From the NCBI RefSeq assembly GCF_036186745.1, contig NZ_CP108086.1, positions 8,308,001 through 8,372,000 on the forward strand: a stretch of DNA of 64,000 nucleotides, in the 5' to 3' direction. Position 1 is the first letter of the stretch. Every line of letters begins with the position of its first letter. This DNA comes from Microbispora hainanensis (GTDB lineage: Bacteria > Actinomycetota > Actinomycetes > Streptosporangiales > Streptosporangiaceae). Below the pieces are notes generated by a model. The model worked only from the letters and a program-made list of their open reading frames with translations. It was not told the origin of the DNA and made no database searches. Below are positions 43,703 to 51,420 of this stretch, one piece after another. The position numbers and the translations under genes are program-made.

Positions 43703-44605
43703 ATGACCCGCAAGCAGCGCGAGGCCGTCGACGCCCTGCACCGCAACGCCCCCGTCCACCCGAACCCGACCCTGGAGGAGCAGCGCGCCGGATTCGCCCT
43801 CGCCCTGACCCGGCCCGTGCCCGACGACGTCACGGTGCGGGAGACCGAGCTCGGCGGCCGTCCCGCGCTCGACCTGGCCCCGGCCGCCGGCGCCGGGCGC
43901 GGGCGGCTGCTCCACTTCCACGGCGGCGGCTACATCCTGGGATCGCCCGGCACGCACGCCGGGTTCACCGCCCAGTTGGTACGCCGTGCGGGGTTGCGGG
44001 CGACGTCCGTCGACTATCGGCTGGCCCCCGAGCACCCCTTCCCCGCCGCGGTCGAGGACGGCCTGGCCGCCTATCGGGCACTGCTCGACGAAGGCGTACG
44101 GCCGGAGGAACTGGTGCTGGCCGGTGACTCGGCGGGTGGCGGGCTGGTCGTCGCGACCCTGGTCGCGGCCCGCGACGCCGGTCTGCCGCAGCCCGCGGGC
44201 GCCGTCCTCTTCTCCCCCTGGACCGACCTGACCCTCAGCGGGGAGAGCATGCACACGAAGAAGGACGCCGACCCGATCTTCGTGCCGGAGGCGCTCCAGG
44301 CGTTCGCCACCCCCTACCTGGCCGGCCAGGACGCCACCCAGCCGCTGGCCAGCCCCGTCTTCGCCGACCTCCGGGGCCTGCCTCCGCTGCTGGTGCAGGC
44401 CGGCTCGAACGAGCTCCTGCTGGACGACTCCGTCCGGCTCGCGGGGCGTGCGGCCGCCGACGAGGTGGAGGTCACGCTGCGGGTCTGGCCGCAGGTGCCG
44501 CACGTCTTCCAGAACCACTTCGGCCACCTCGACGAGGCCGACGAGGCGCTCGACGAGGCCGCCGGCTTCCTGGCCGCCAAGGTACGGATCGGGCGCGAGG
44601 CATAG
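43703..44605 (+). CDS. alpha/beta hydrolase (hormone-sensitive lipase family)
   Basis: 300-aa esterase/lipase-like enzyme. LLHFHGGGYILGSPGTH is the HGGG oxyanion motif, SVDYRLAPEHPFPAAVEDG the family signature, LVLAGDSAGGGLVVATL the nucleophile elbow, and the C-terminal PHVFQNH the catalytic His region. ATG 43703 has GGAGG 5 bases upstream. Divergent from a MarR regulator whose operators lie in the shared promoter, so it is probably induced by its substrate or a related ligand. Its stop lies in a 15-bp tandem repeat. Confidence 0.92.
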   Translation: MTRKQREAVDALHRNAPVHPNPTLEEQRAGFALALTRPVPDDVTVRETELGGRPALDLAPAAGAGRGRLLHFHGGGYILGSPGTHAGFTAQLVRRAGLRATSVDYRLAPEHPFPAAVEDGLAAYRALLDEGVRPEELVLAGDSAGGGLVVATLVAARDAGLPQPAGAVLFSPWTDLTLSGESMHTKKDADPIFVPEALQAFATPYLAGQDATQPLASPVFADLRGLPPLLVQAGSNELLLDDSVRLAGRAAADEVEVTLRVWPQVPHVFQNHFGHLDEADEALDEAAGFLAAKVRIGREA

Positions 44606-44638
44606 AAACGCGAGGCCCAGAAACGCGAGGCCCAGAAA
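44594..44638 (+). repeat. 15-bp tandem repeat x3 over the hydrolase stop codon
   Basis: Units at 44594, 44609 and 44624; copies 2 and 3 (CGCGAGGCCCAGAAA) are identical and copy 1 differs by two bases, which make its TAG stop (44603-44605). Confidence 0.95.
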
Positions 44639-44779
44639 TCCGGCACGCGGCACAGGGATCGGGCACGGAGCGGAGGGGTGCACCGGCCTCGGGGCGGAAA
44701 GGCCCCACGAGCGGGCCGCCCCCGACCGCGGCGGTCAGGCCCGTCACACCGATGGCGGGCACAGGTGGTCGAGCCCGTC

Positions 44780-44841
44780 GAGCCCGTCAGACCGGCAGGC
44801 ACAGGCCGTGGAGCCCGTCAGGCCGGCGGGCGCAGGCGGGC
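44780..44841 (-). repeat. 31-bp duplication over the mug stop codon
   Basis: Units 44780-44810 and 44811-44841 match closely over the first 27 bases (three changes). The second contains the mug stop (44818-44820) and its last codons; the first repeats them downstream. Confidence 0.85.
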
Positions 44842-45354
44842 CATCTCGGCGGCGATGGCCTCCAGCCTCCAGTGGGCGTTCAGCCCGCTGGGGTTGGGCA
44901 GCACCCACAGCGCCGCCCCGCCGACCGTCTCCTCCTGCGGGCCGATCCGGGCGGCGGGGCGCGCGAAGGCGACCCGGTAGGCCGACACCCCCGCTATCGC
45001 CAGGACGCGGGGGCGGACCTCCGCGACCAGCCGCTCGAGCCGGGCGCCGCCCTCGCGGAGCTCGTCGGGGGTCAGCTCGTCGGCCCGTGCGGTCGCCCGG
45101 GCCACGATGTTGGTGATGCCGAGCCCGTACGACGGGAGCAGGTGCTGCTCGGACGGCGCGAGCCTGCGTGGCACGAGCCCGGACAGGTGCAGCGCGGGCC
45201 AGAACCGGTTGCCCGGCCGCGCGAAGTGGTGACCGGTCGCGGCCGAGTAGAGGCCGGGGTTGATCCCGCAGAACAGCACGTCGAGCCCGGGGCCGAGCAC
45301 GTCGTCGATCGTCGCGTTCTGCGCCGCCTCCAGGTCGGCTTTCGTGGGGGCCAT
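44818..45354 (-). CDS. mug: G/U mismatch-specific DNA glycosylase
   Basis: 178-aa DNA-repair enzyme that removes uracil or thymine opposite G. The active-site loop is GINPGLYSAATGHHFARPGN (Asn in G-I-N-P-G) near residues 30-50, with the second motif LPNPSGLNAHW near the C-terminus. ATG 45354. The gene end lies in a 31-bp duplication. Confidence 0.93.
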   Translation of the reverse strand: MAPTKADLEAAQNATIDDVLGPGLDVLFCGINPGLYSAATGHHFARPGNRFWPALHLSGLVPRRLAPSEQHLLPSYGLGITNIVARATARADELTPDELREGGARLERLVAEVRPRVLAIAGVSAYRVAFARPAARIGPQEETVGGAALWVLPNPSGLNAHWRLEAIAAEMARLRPPA

Positions 45355-45428
45355 GCGGTGATGCTAGCCGCGCGGGACGACCGTGCCCGCCCCGCCGACG
45401 GCGCTCGCGGGGACGCTCTCGTCGCCGG

Positions 45429-45800
45429 TCAGACGGCGAAAAGCAGGGCGGCGCTGACCAGGATGACCACGGCGGTCGCGAAGTGGATGCCGAACGCGAC
45501 CGCCCGGCTGCCGCCGTTGCGCAGCACGATCAACGTGTCGCCCAGGGGCAGCAGGGCGACGACCAGCATGAACCATGCCTCGGCGCGGGCGCCGCCGAAG
45601 GCCAGCAGGGCCAGGCCCAGCAGGCCGTAGGTCCCGTCGCGCAGGCCCTTGATCGTCAGATAGGCGCCGTCGCCGTCCTTCTTGGCCGGGACGCCGTAGC
45701 CCGCGGCCGCCGCCTGGGGCACGAGCAGGAAGCGGGCACCGATGTACACGACGAACAGGTTGAGGACGACGGCGAGGCCGTACGCGATGGGGGTGAGCAT
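45429..45800 (-). CDS. DUF4267 small membrane protein
   Basis: 123-aa protein with about four hydrophobic helices. YGLAVVLNLFVVYIGARFLL, GVPAKKDGDGAYLTIKGLRD, GTYGLLGLALLAFGG and LPLGDTLIVLRNGG match the DUF4267 pattern. Divergent from a TetR gene, 88 bp apart, with shared operators, so it is the likely target. Function unknown. Confidence 0.85.
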   Translation of the reverse strand: MLTPIAYGLAVVLNLFVVYIGARFLLVPQAAAAGYGVPAKKDGDGAYLTIKGLRDGTYGLLGLALLAFGGARAEAWFMLVVALLPLGDTLIVLRNGGSRAVAFGIHFATAVVILVSAALLFAV

Positions 45801-45815
45801 GTCTCTCTCCGGGAT

Positions 45816-45878
45816 CTAGCAGCGCTAGGAACAAAATCGACGCTAGCAGAGCAGTGCCATATTCGCTAGCGCTGCTAG
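45816..45878. promoter_or_regulatory. paired TetR operators
   Basis: CTAGC-AGC-GCTAG (45816-45828) and CTAGC-GCT-GCTAG (45866-45878) are palindromes with a CTAGC half-site; another half (GCTAGC) lies at 45842. They fill the gap between the DUF4267 and TetR genes. Confidence 0.75.
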
Positions 45879-45888
45879 AGTTCGGAGC

Positions 45889-46461
45889 ATGTCCATCCAG
45901 TCACGCAAGGAGCGCGAGCGCGCCGAGCGCGAGAAGCTGATCATCAGGGCGGCCCGCGAACTGGCCGAGGCCGAGGGATGGGATGCGGTGACGACCCGGC
46001 GGCTGGCCGAGCGGGTCGAATACAGCCAGCCGGTGCTCTACAGCCACTTCAAGGGCAAGGACGCGATCATGGCGGCCGTCGCCGTGGAGGGCTGCGCCGA
46101 CCTGGCCGTGGAGCTGCGCGCGGCCCGGACCGCGGCGGCGGACGCCCACCGTGCCATCGCCGACGTCGGCGCGGCCTACGTCGCCTTCGCCGACCGGCAC
46201 CCGGCGCTCTACGACGTGATGTTCAACCAGATCGTCGCCCTGCCGTGGGCCGCTCCCGAGGCCCCGCCCGCCCTGCAGGCGGCCTTCGGCGAGCTGGCCG
46301 AGGCCGTACGCCCGCACGCCCGCGGCGACGACCTGGGCGCGCTGACCGAGACCTTCTGGGCCGGCCTGCACGGCCTGGTGACCCTCATGCGGGGCGGCCG
46401 GCTCCCGCGCGAGCTCCACGAGCGCAGGCTCGCGCTGTTCCTGTCCCGGTTCACCGGCTGA
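45889..46461 (+). CDS. TetR family transcriptional regulator
   Basis: 190-aa regulator. The N-terminal helix-turn-helix is AEGWDAVTTRRLAERVEYSQ with PVLYSHFKGKDAIMAAVAVE. The C-terminal ligand domain (about residues 80-185) contains the TetR_C-type DVGAAYVAFADRHPALYDVM and ETFWAGLHGLVTLMRGG. ATG 45889. It probably represses itself and the divergent DUF4267 gene. Confidence 0.92.
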   Translation: MSIQSRKERERAEREKLIIRAARELAEAEGWDAVTTRRLAERVEYSQPVLYSHFKGKDAIMAAVAVEGCADLAVELRAARTAAADAHRAIADVGAAYVAFADRHPALYDVMFNQIVALPWAAPEAPPALQAAFGELAEAVRPHARGDDLGALTETFWAGLHGLVTLMRGGRLPRELHERRLALFLSRFTG

Positions 46462-46563
46462 GCCCGGCGGAAGCCCAGGCGGAAGCCCGGGGACCGGCGG
46501 AACATCGGGCCGATAGAGAGTCCGGGCTCAGCGGAAACCACGTCCAGCGGAGGGGCCCGGGGC

Positions 46564-47160
46564 TCAGGCGAAGGGCCGCGCTATCTCGTCGAGGGCCTGC
46601 TCCATGATCTGGGAGAGCGGGCGGGCCTCCTGCTCCTCGATCCAGATGTTGGTCGCGATGCGCAACGCGACGAGGAATGCGGCGGCCATGATGCGGCGCT
46701 TGAGGTCGGCGCCCGGCTCTCCCGATCCCTCTCGGTCGGAGATCGCCTGCACAAGTTCCCGTTCCAGCTCGGCATGGTTGGCGAGCTGCCGGGCGAGCAG
46801 GGCCGGATGGCGCCTGGCCAGCGAGGTGCGCACCGCCCACTCCCTCTCGGGCTCGCCCACGTCCTCCAGCTCGTCGCGTACGGCGCCGCGCAGCGCCTGC
46901 CAGCCCGACTCCTCCGCCGGCCGTTCGCGAACCGCCCGCACCAGGGACCGGATGCGCTGCTCCTCGCCGTACAGGAGGGCGTCTTCCTTGTTGCCGAAGT
47001 AGTTGGAGAAGGTGCGGCGCGAGACGTTGGCGGCCTCCACGATGTCGTCGACGGTGACGTGGTCGAGCCCGCGTTCCACCGCGAGCCGCATCGTGGCCTT
47101 GTGGATCGCCTGCCGTGTCTCGGCCTTCTTCCGTTCGCGCAGCCCCGCCGTCGTCTCCAT
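46564..47160 (-). CDS. TetR family transcriptional regulator of an MFS pump
   Basis: 198-aa regulator. Helix-turn-helix GLDHVTVDDIVEAANVSRRT with FSNYFGNKEDALLYGEEQRI, followed by a helical ligand domain ending EARPLSQIMEQALDEIARPF. ATG 47160. Divergent from a 14-helix MFS exporter gene with two palindromes between them; likely repressor of the pump. Confidence 0.92.
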   Translation of the reverse strand: METTAGLRERKKAETRQAIHKATMRLAVERGLDHVTVDDIVEAANVSRRTFSNYFGNKEDALLYGEEQRIRSLVRAVRERPAEESGWQALRGAVRDELEDVGEPEREWAVRTSLARRHPALLARQLANHAELERELVQAISDREGSGEPGADLKRRIMAAAFLVALRIATNIWIEEQEARPLSQIMEQALDEIARPFA

Positions 47161-47187
47161 CGTGGGCCAAGCTTAGCCGCCAAAATA

Positions 47188-47218
47188 TTGCCCACCAGGC
47201 AAAGTTGCCCAGTGGGCA
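47188..47218. promoter_or_regulatory. tandem TetR operators before the MFS pump
   Basis: TTGCC-CACCA-GGCAA (47188-47202) is followed by TGCCCA-G-TGGGCA (47206-47218). Both share TGCCCA half-sites, and they lie between the TetR gene and the pump gene. Confidence 0.7.
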
Positions 47219-47265
47219 TGTAATCTTGAGGCAGTTGTCCTCACCCATCCGATTGGAGGCTGCGC

Positions 47266-48852
47266 GTGAGCGCACCCACGCTGCCGGAGACGGGGGCCAA
47301 GAGCCACCGGCAGATACTCGAAGCGCTGAGCGGCCTGCTCCTCGTCCTGTTCCTGGCGATGATCAGCAGCACGGTCGTGTCGGTCTCGCTGCCGCAGATC
47401 ATCGGCTCGCTGAACGGCACCCAGTCGCAGTACACCTGGGTGGTCACGGCGGCCCTGCTCACCACGACCGCCTCGACCCCCATCTGGGGCAAGCTCGCCG
47501 ACCTGTTCAGCAAGAAGCTGCTGCTCGAGATCGCCATCGGCATCTTCCTCGTCGCCTCGCTGGCCTGTGGCTTCGCCCAGAACACGGCGATGCTCATCGC
47601 CTTCCGCGCGGTTCAGGGCCTGGGCATGGGCGCACTGCAGATCCTCGTCCAGGTGATCATCGCCGCGATGATCAGCCCGAAGGAGCGGGGCAAGTACAAC
47701 GGCTACCTCGGCGCGGTCATGGCCGTGGCCACGGTCGGCGGGCCGCTGCTGGGCGGCCTGATCACCGACACGTCCTGGCTGGGCTGGCGGTGGTGCTTCT
47801 TCCTGCCGATCCCGTTCACCGCGATCGCGCTGATCGTCCTGCACCGCACGCTCGACATCGTCTCGGTCCGCCGTCCCGGCACCTCGGTCGACTACCCCGG
47901 CGCGCTGCTCATCGCCGCAGGCGTGAGCGTCCTGCTCGTCTGGGTCACCTTCGTCGGCAACTCCTTCGACTGGATCTCCTGGCAGACCTTCGCCATGGTC
48001 GGCGCGTCGGTCGTGCTGCTGGGCGTCGCCGTCTGGGTGGAGTCGGTGGTCCGCGAGCCGGTCGTCCCGCTGCACGTCGTACGGCGGCGCACCCCGGCCC
48101 TCGCGATCCTCGCCAGCCTGGCCGTCGGCATGGCGATGTTCGGCGGTGCGGTCTTCCTGGGCCAGTACTTCCAGATCGGCCGCGGCTACAGCCCCACCGA
48201 GGCGGGCCTGCTCACCATTCCGTTGATGTTCGGCGTGCTCGTGTCGTCCACGATCTCGGGCCGGATGGTGTCACGCAGCGGACGTGTCAAGCCGTACATC
48301 CTCGCCGGCTCGATCGTGCTCGCGCTCGGTTTCGCGGCCCTGTCGATGGTCGACCACGAGACCTCGCTGGTCGTCGTCGGCGCGGGGATGCTGGTGGTCG
48401 GCGCCGGCGTCGGCATGTCCATGCAGAACCTCGTCCTGGCCGTGCAGAACACCGTGCCGCTGCGCGAGCTGGGCGCCGCGAGCGGCGCGATCACGTTCTT
48501 CCGCTCGCTGGGCGGCACGATCGGCGTCTCGGTCCTCGGCGCGGTGCTGGCGAACCAGGTCACCGAGAACATCACCACGGGCCTGGCCAAGGCCGGCGTC
48601 CCGGTGCCGGCGGGCCAGAGCAGCGGCGGCGCCAGCCTCAACATGGGGGCGCTGCCCGAGCCGATCCGCACCATCGTGCGCGCCGCATACGGCGACGCCA
48701 CCGGCCACATCTTCCTGATCTCGGCCTGCATCGCGGTCGTCGGCATCCTCGCCGTGCTGTTCCTCCCGCAGGTACGGCTGCGCGACAGCGTGGACCTGGC
48801 CGAGCCGGCCGCCCCCGGAGCGGACGCGCCCGCCGCGGCCGAGTCCCGCTGA
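47266..48852 (+). CDS. MFS drug exporter of the 14-TM DHA2 family
   Basis: 528-aa transporter with about 14 hydrophobic helices. It shows LFLAMISSTVVSVSLPQIIG at the start (motif D1-like), WVVTAALLTTTASTPIWGKLADLFSKK as the motif A loop, RAVQGLGMGALQILVQVIIA, and GYLGAVMAVATVGGPLLGGLITD as motif C of exporters. GTG start. Divergent from the TetR regulator at 46564, so it is likely induced by its substrate. Confidence 0.93.
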   Translation: MSAPTLPETGAKSHRQILEALSGLLLVLFLAMISSTVVSVSLPQIIGSLNGTQSQYTWVVTAALLTTTASTPIWGKLADLFSKKLLLEIAIGIFLVASLACGFAQNTAMLIAFRAVQGLGMGALQILVQVIIAAMISPKERGKYNGYLGAVMAVATVGGPLLGGLITDTSWLGWRWCFFLPIPFTAIALIVLHRTLDIVSVRRPGTSVDYPGALLIAAGVSVLLVWVTFVGNSFDWISWQTFAMVGASVVLLGVAVWVESVVREPVVPLHVVRRRTPALAILASLAVGMAMFGGAVFLGQYFQIGRGYSPTEAGLLTIPLMFGVLVSSTISGRMVSRSGRVKPYILAGSIVLALGFAALSMVDHETSLVVVGAGMLVVGAGVGMSMQNLVLAVQNTVPLRELGAASGAITFFRSLGGTIGVSVLGAVLANQVTENITTGLAKAGVPVPAGQSSGGASLNMGALPEPIRTIVRAAYGDATGHIFLISACIAVVGILAVLFLPQVRLRDSVDLAEPAAPGADAPAAAESR

Positions 48853-48933
48853 GCCTGATCCCTCACCTGAACCCGGCCCCCGGGTACGGATCCCGAGCGT
48901 GGGCGGGAAGCCGTGCCGGGGGGCCGTCCCGTC

Positions 48934-51420
48934 TCACAGGCGGGGATCGACCGGCTCGGACTCCAGCGCGAGCACGGCGAAGACCGCCTCGTGGATCCGC
49001 CACAGCGGCTCGCCCTCGGCCAGGCGCGTCAGCGCCTCCAGGCCGAGCGCGTGCTCCCGCAGCGCCAGCGACCGCTTCCTGCCGGTGAACCTGCGCCGCA
49101 GCACGCCGAGCGACTCGGTGTAGTCGGGGCCGTAGATGATCCGCAGGTATTCCCGGCCCCGCACCTTCACGCCCGGCTGCACCCGTCCCTCCTGGTGGGC
49201 GGCGGGCTTGACCACCATGCCCTCGCCCCCGGCCTCGGTCAGCGCCGTCCACCACGCGACCGCCGCCTCCCGCTCCTCGGGCGAGTCGAGGGAGACGAAG
49301 AGGTGGCGGGTCGGCGTGACGAGCGGCGAGTCCATCAGGCCGAGCGTCTTCAGGTGCCACTCGTGCGGCTCCGCCGCCGCCGTCGCCCGGCCCTCGCAGG
49401 CGAGGATCTGGAACGGCGCGAGCCGTACGCCGTCGAGGCCCGAGACCGGCCAGCAGTATCGGGCATAGGCGTCACGGAACCGGGCAGCGTTGCGGGCACG
49501 GCGGCGGGTGCGGTCGAGCAGAGCGCCTACGTCCAGGCCACGTCCCGCCGCCATCTCCAGCGCCGCGACCGCCTCGGGCAGCGCCACCCGGGCCGCCGCG
49601 CCCACCGAGGCGTACTGGTCGCGGATCAGTCCCTCCGCCTTGGCCGACCACGGCAGCAGCTCGCAGTCGAGCACCACCCAGTCGGTCTCCAGCTCATCCC
49701 AGAGTGGCGCGGCCGCCTCGCGCAGCCGGTCGACCAGCTCCTGCATGTGCTCGTCGAAGAAGGGCCGCCCGGTGCGGGTGTAGACGCTGCCCGTGCTGCC
49801 GTCGGCGACGCCGAAGCGGCGGGCCGCCGCCTCCGGCGTCCGTGCCAGCACGGCGATCGCGCGCGAGCCCATGTGCTTCTCCTCGCACACCACCCGGGTC
49901 ACCCCCGCCCGCGCGAACTCGTCGAACGCCTCGGCCGGGTGCTCCAGGTAGCCGTCCAGCGCCGAGGTCTCCGGCGGGGCCATGGTCGGCGGCAGGTAGA
50001 CCAGCCAGCGGGGGTCCACGGCGAACCGGCTCATGATCTCCAGCGCGGCGCGGGAGTTCTCCTCCGCGACCTTGATCCGGCCGCCGAACCGCGTCTCCAC
50101 GAAGCGGGTGCCGTCCACGTCGCCGATGTCCAGCACGCCGGGGTCGCGGGCGGGCGTGGCGGCGGCCAGCGGACGCACCGGCTCATACCAGACCTTCTCG
50201 GCCGGCACCGAAACGAGCTCGCGCTCGGGATAGCGCAGGGCGGTCAGCCGCCCGCCGAAGACCACGCCGGTGTCGAGGCAGATGGTGTTGTTGACCCACT
50301 CCGGCTCGGGCACCGGAGTGTGCCCGTAGACGACCATGGCCCGGCCCCGGTAGTCGTTCGCCCAGGGATAGCGCACCGGCAGGCCGTACTCGTCGGTCTC
50401 CCCCGTCGTGTCGCCGTACAGGGCGAACGCCCGCACCCGCCCGGAGGCCCGCCCGTGGTAGGCCTCCTTGAGCCCGGCGTGCGCGACCACCAGCCTGCCG
50501 CCGTCGAGGCGATAGTGGCTGATGAGACCGTCCATGAACGTCCTGGCCGCCGCGCGGAACTCCTCCGGCTCGGCGGCGAGCTGCTCAAGCGACCGCTCCA
50601 GGCCGTGGGCGACCCGCACCTTGCGGCCGTCGAGGGCCCGCACCAGCTTCTGCTCGTGGTTGCCCGCCACGCACAGCGCGGTGCCCGCCTCGACCATGCC
50701 CATGACCAGCCGCAGCACGCCCGGCGTGTCCGGGCCGCGGTCGACCAGGTCGCCGACGAAGACCGCCGTACGCCCCTCGGGGTGGACGGCGCCGTCCGGC
50801 CCGACCTGCCAGCCCAGCCTGATCAGCAGGGACTCCAGCTCCGCCCGGCAGCCGTGCACGTCGCCGATGATGTCGAACGGCCCGGTGAGGTGGGTCCTGT
50901 CGGTCCACGCCTTCTCGTACGTGATGGTCACGTCGTCGATCTCGTCGCCGCGCAGGACGTGGACCCGGCGGAAGCCGTCCCTGGAGATCTTGCCGAGCGA
51001 CCGGCGCAGCTCCTTGCGCTGCCGGCTGATCACGTGAGGGCCGAACGCCCGGTCGGGACGGGCCGCGTTGCGGGCGCGCGCCACCTCCTCCGGCACGTCG
51101 AGCACGATCGCGTCGGCGAGCACGTCGTGGGATCTGGCCAGCTCGATGAGCTTCTTGCGGGCCTCCCACTGCACGTTGGTCGCGTCCACCACCGTGAGCA
51201 GGCCACGGCGCAGGCGGATGCCCACGATGTGGTGGAGCAGCTCGAACGCCTCGGGCGTGGCCGTCTGGTCGTTCTCGTCGTCGGAGACGAGGCCCCGGCA
51301 GAAGTCGGACGAGACGACCTGTGTGGGCGCGAAGTGCCGGGCCGCGAACGTCGACTTGCCGCTCCCGGAGATGCCCACGAGCACCACCAGCGACAGCTCC
51401 GGCACGCTGATCTCGGTCAC
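48934..51420 (-). CDS. pnkp: polynucleotide kinase-phosphatase of the bacterial RNA repair system
   Basis: 828-aa three-part enzyme. The N-terminal kinase has P-loop GISGSGKST (16-24). The central calcineurin-like phosphatase has GDVHGCRAE, GDLVDRGPD, GNHEQK and VVYGHTPVP. The C-terminal adenylyltransferase (ligase-like) domain has KHMGSRAI with the reactive Lys, DCELLPW and GEGMVVKP. It heals and seals broken RNA such as cleaved tRNA with Hen1. The GTG start overlaps the hen1 stop (GTGA), so the two are coupled. Confidence 0.96.
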   Translation of the reverse strand: MTEISVPELSLVVLVGISGSGKSTFAARHFAPTQVVSSDFCRGLVSDDENDQTATPEAFELLHHIVGIRLRRGLLTVVDATNVQWEARKKLIELARSHDVLADAIVLDVPEEVARARNAARPDRAFGPHVISRQRKELRRSLGKISRDGFRRVHVLRGDEIDDVTITYEKAWTDRTHLTGPFDIIGDVHGCRAELESLLIRLGWQVGPDGAVHPEGRTAVFVGDLVDRGPDTPGVLRLVMGMVEAGTALCVAGNHEQKLVRALDGRKVRVAHGLERSLEQLAAEPEEFRAAARTFMDGLISHYRLDGGRLVVAHAGLKEAYHGRASGRVRAFALYGDTTGETDEYGLPVRYPWANDYRGRAMVVYGHTPVPEPEWVNNTICLDTGVVFGGRLTALRYPERELVSVPAEKVWYEPVRPLAAATPARDPGVLDIGDVDGTRFVETRFGGRIKVAEENSRAALEIMSRFAVDPRWLVYLPPTMAPPETSALDGYLEHPAEAFDEFARAGVTRVVCEEKHMGSRAIAVLARTPEAAARRFGVADGSTGSVYTRTGRPFFDEHMQELVDRLREAAAPLWDELETDWVVLDCELLPWSAKAEGLIRDQYASVGAAARVALPEAVAALEMAAGRGLDVGALLDRTRRRARNAARFRDAYARYCWPVSGLDGVRLAPFQILACEGRATAAAEPHEWHLKTLGLMDSPLVTPTRHLFVSLDSPEEREAAVAWWTALTEAGGEGMVVKPAAHQEGRVQPGVKVRGREYLRIIYGPDYTESLGVLRRRFTGRKRSLALREHALGLEALTRLAEGEPLWRIHEAVFAVLALESEPVDPRL

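Noticed and set aside
46461-46563. A ninth stop-linked repeat after the TetR gene (GCGGAAGCCC twice)
   Set aside because: Only two short 10-12 bp copies a few bases past the stop; too weak to count with the others.
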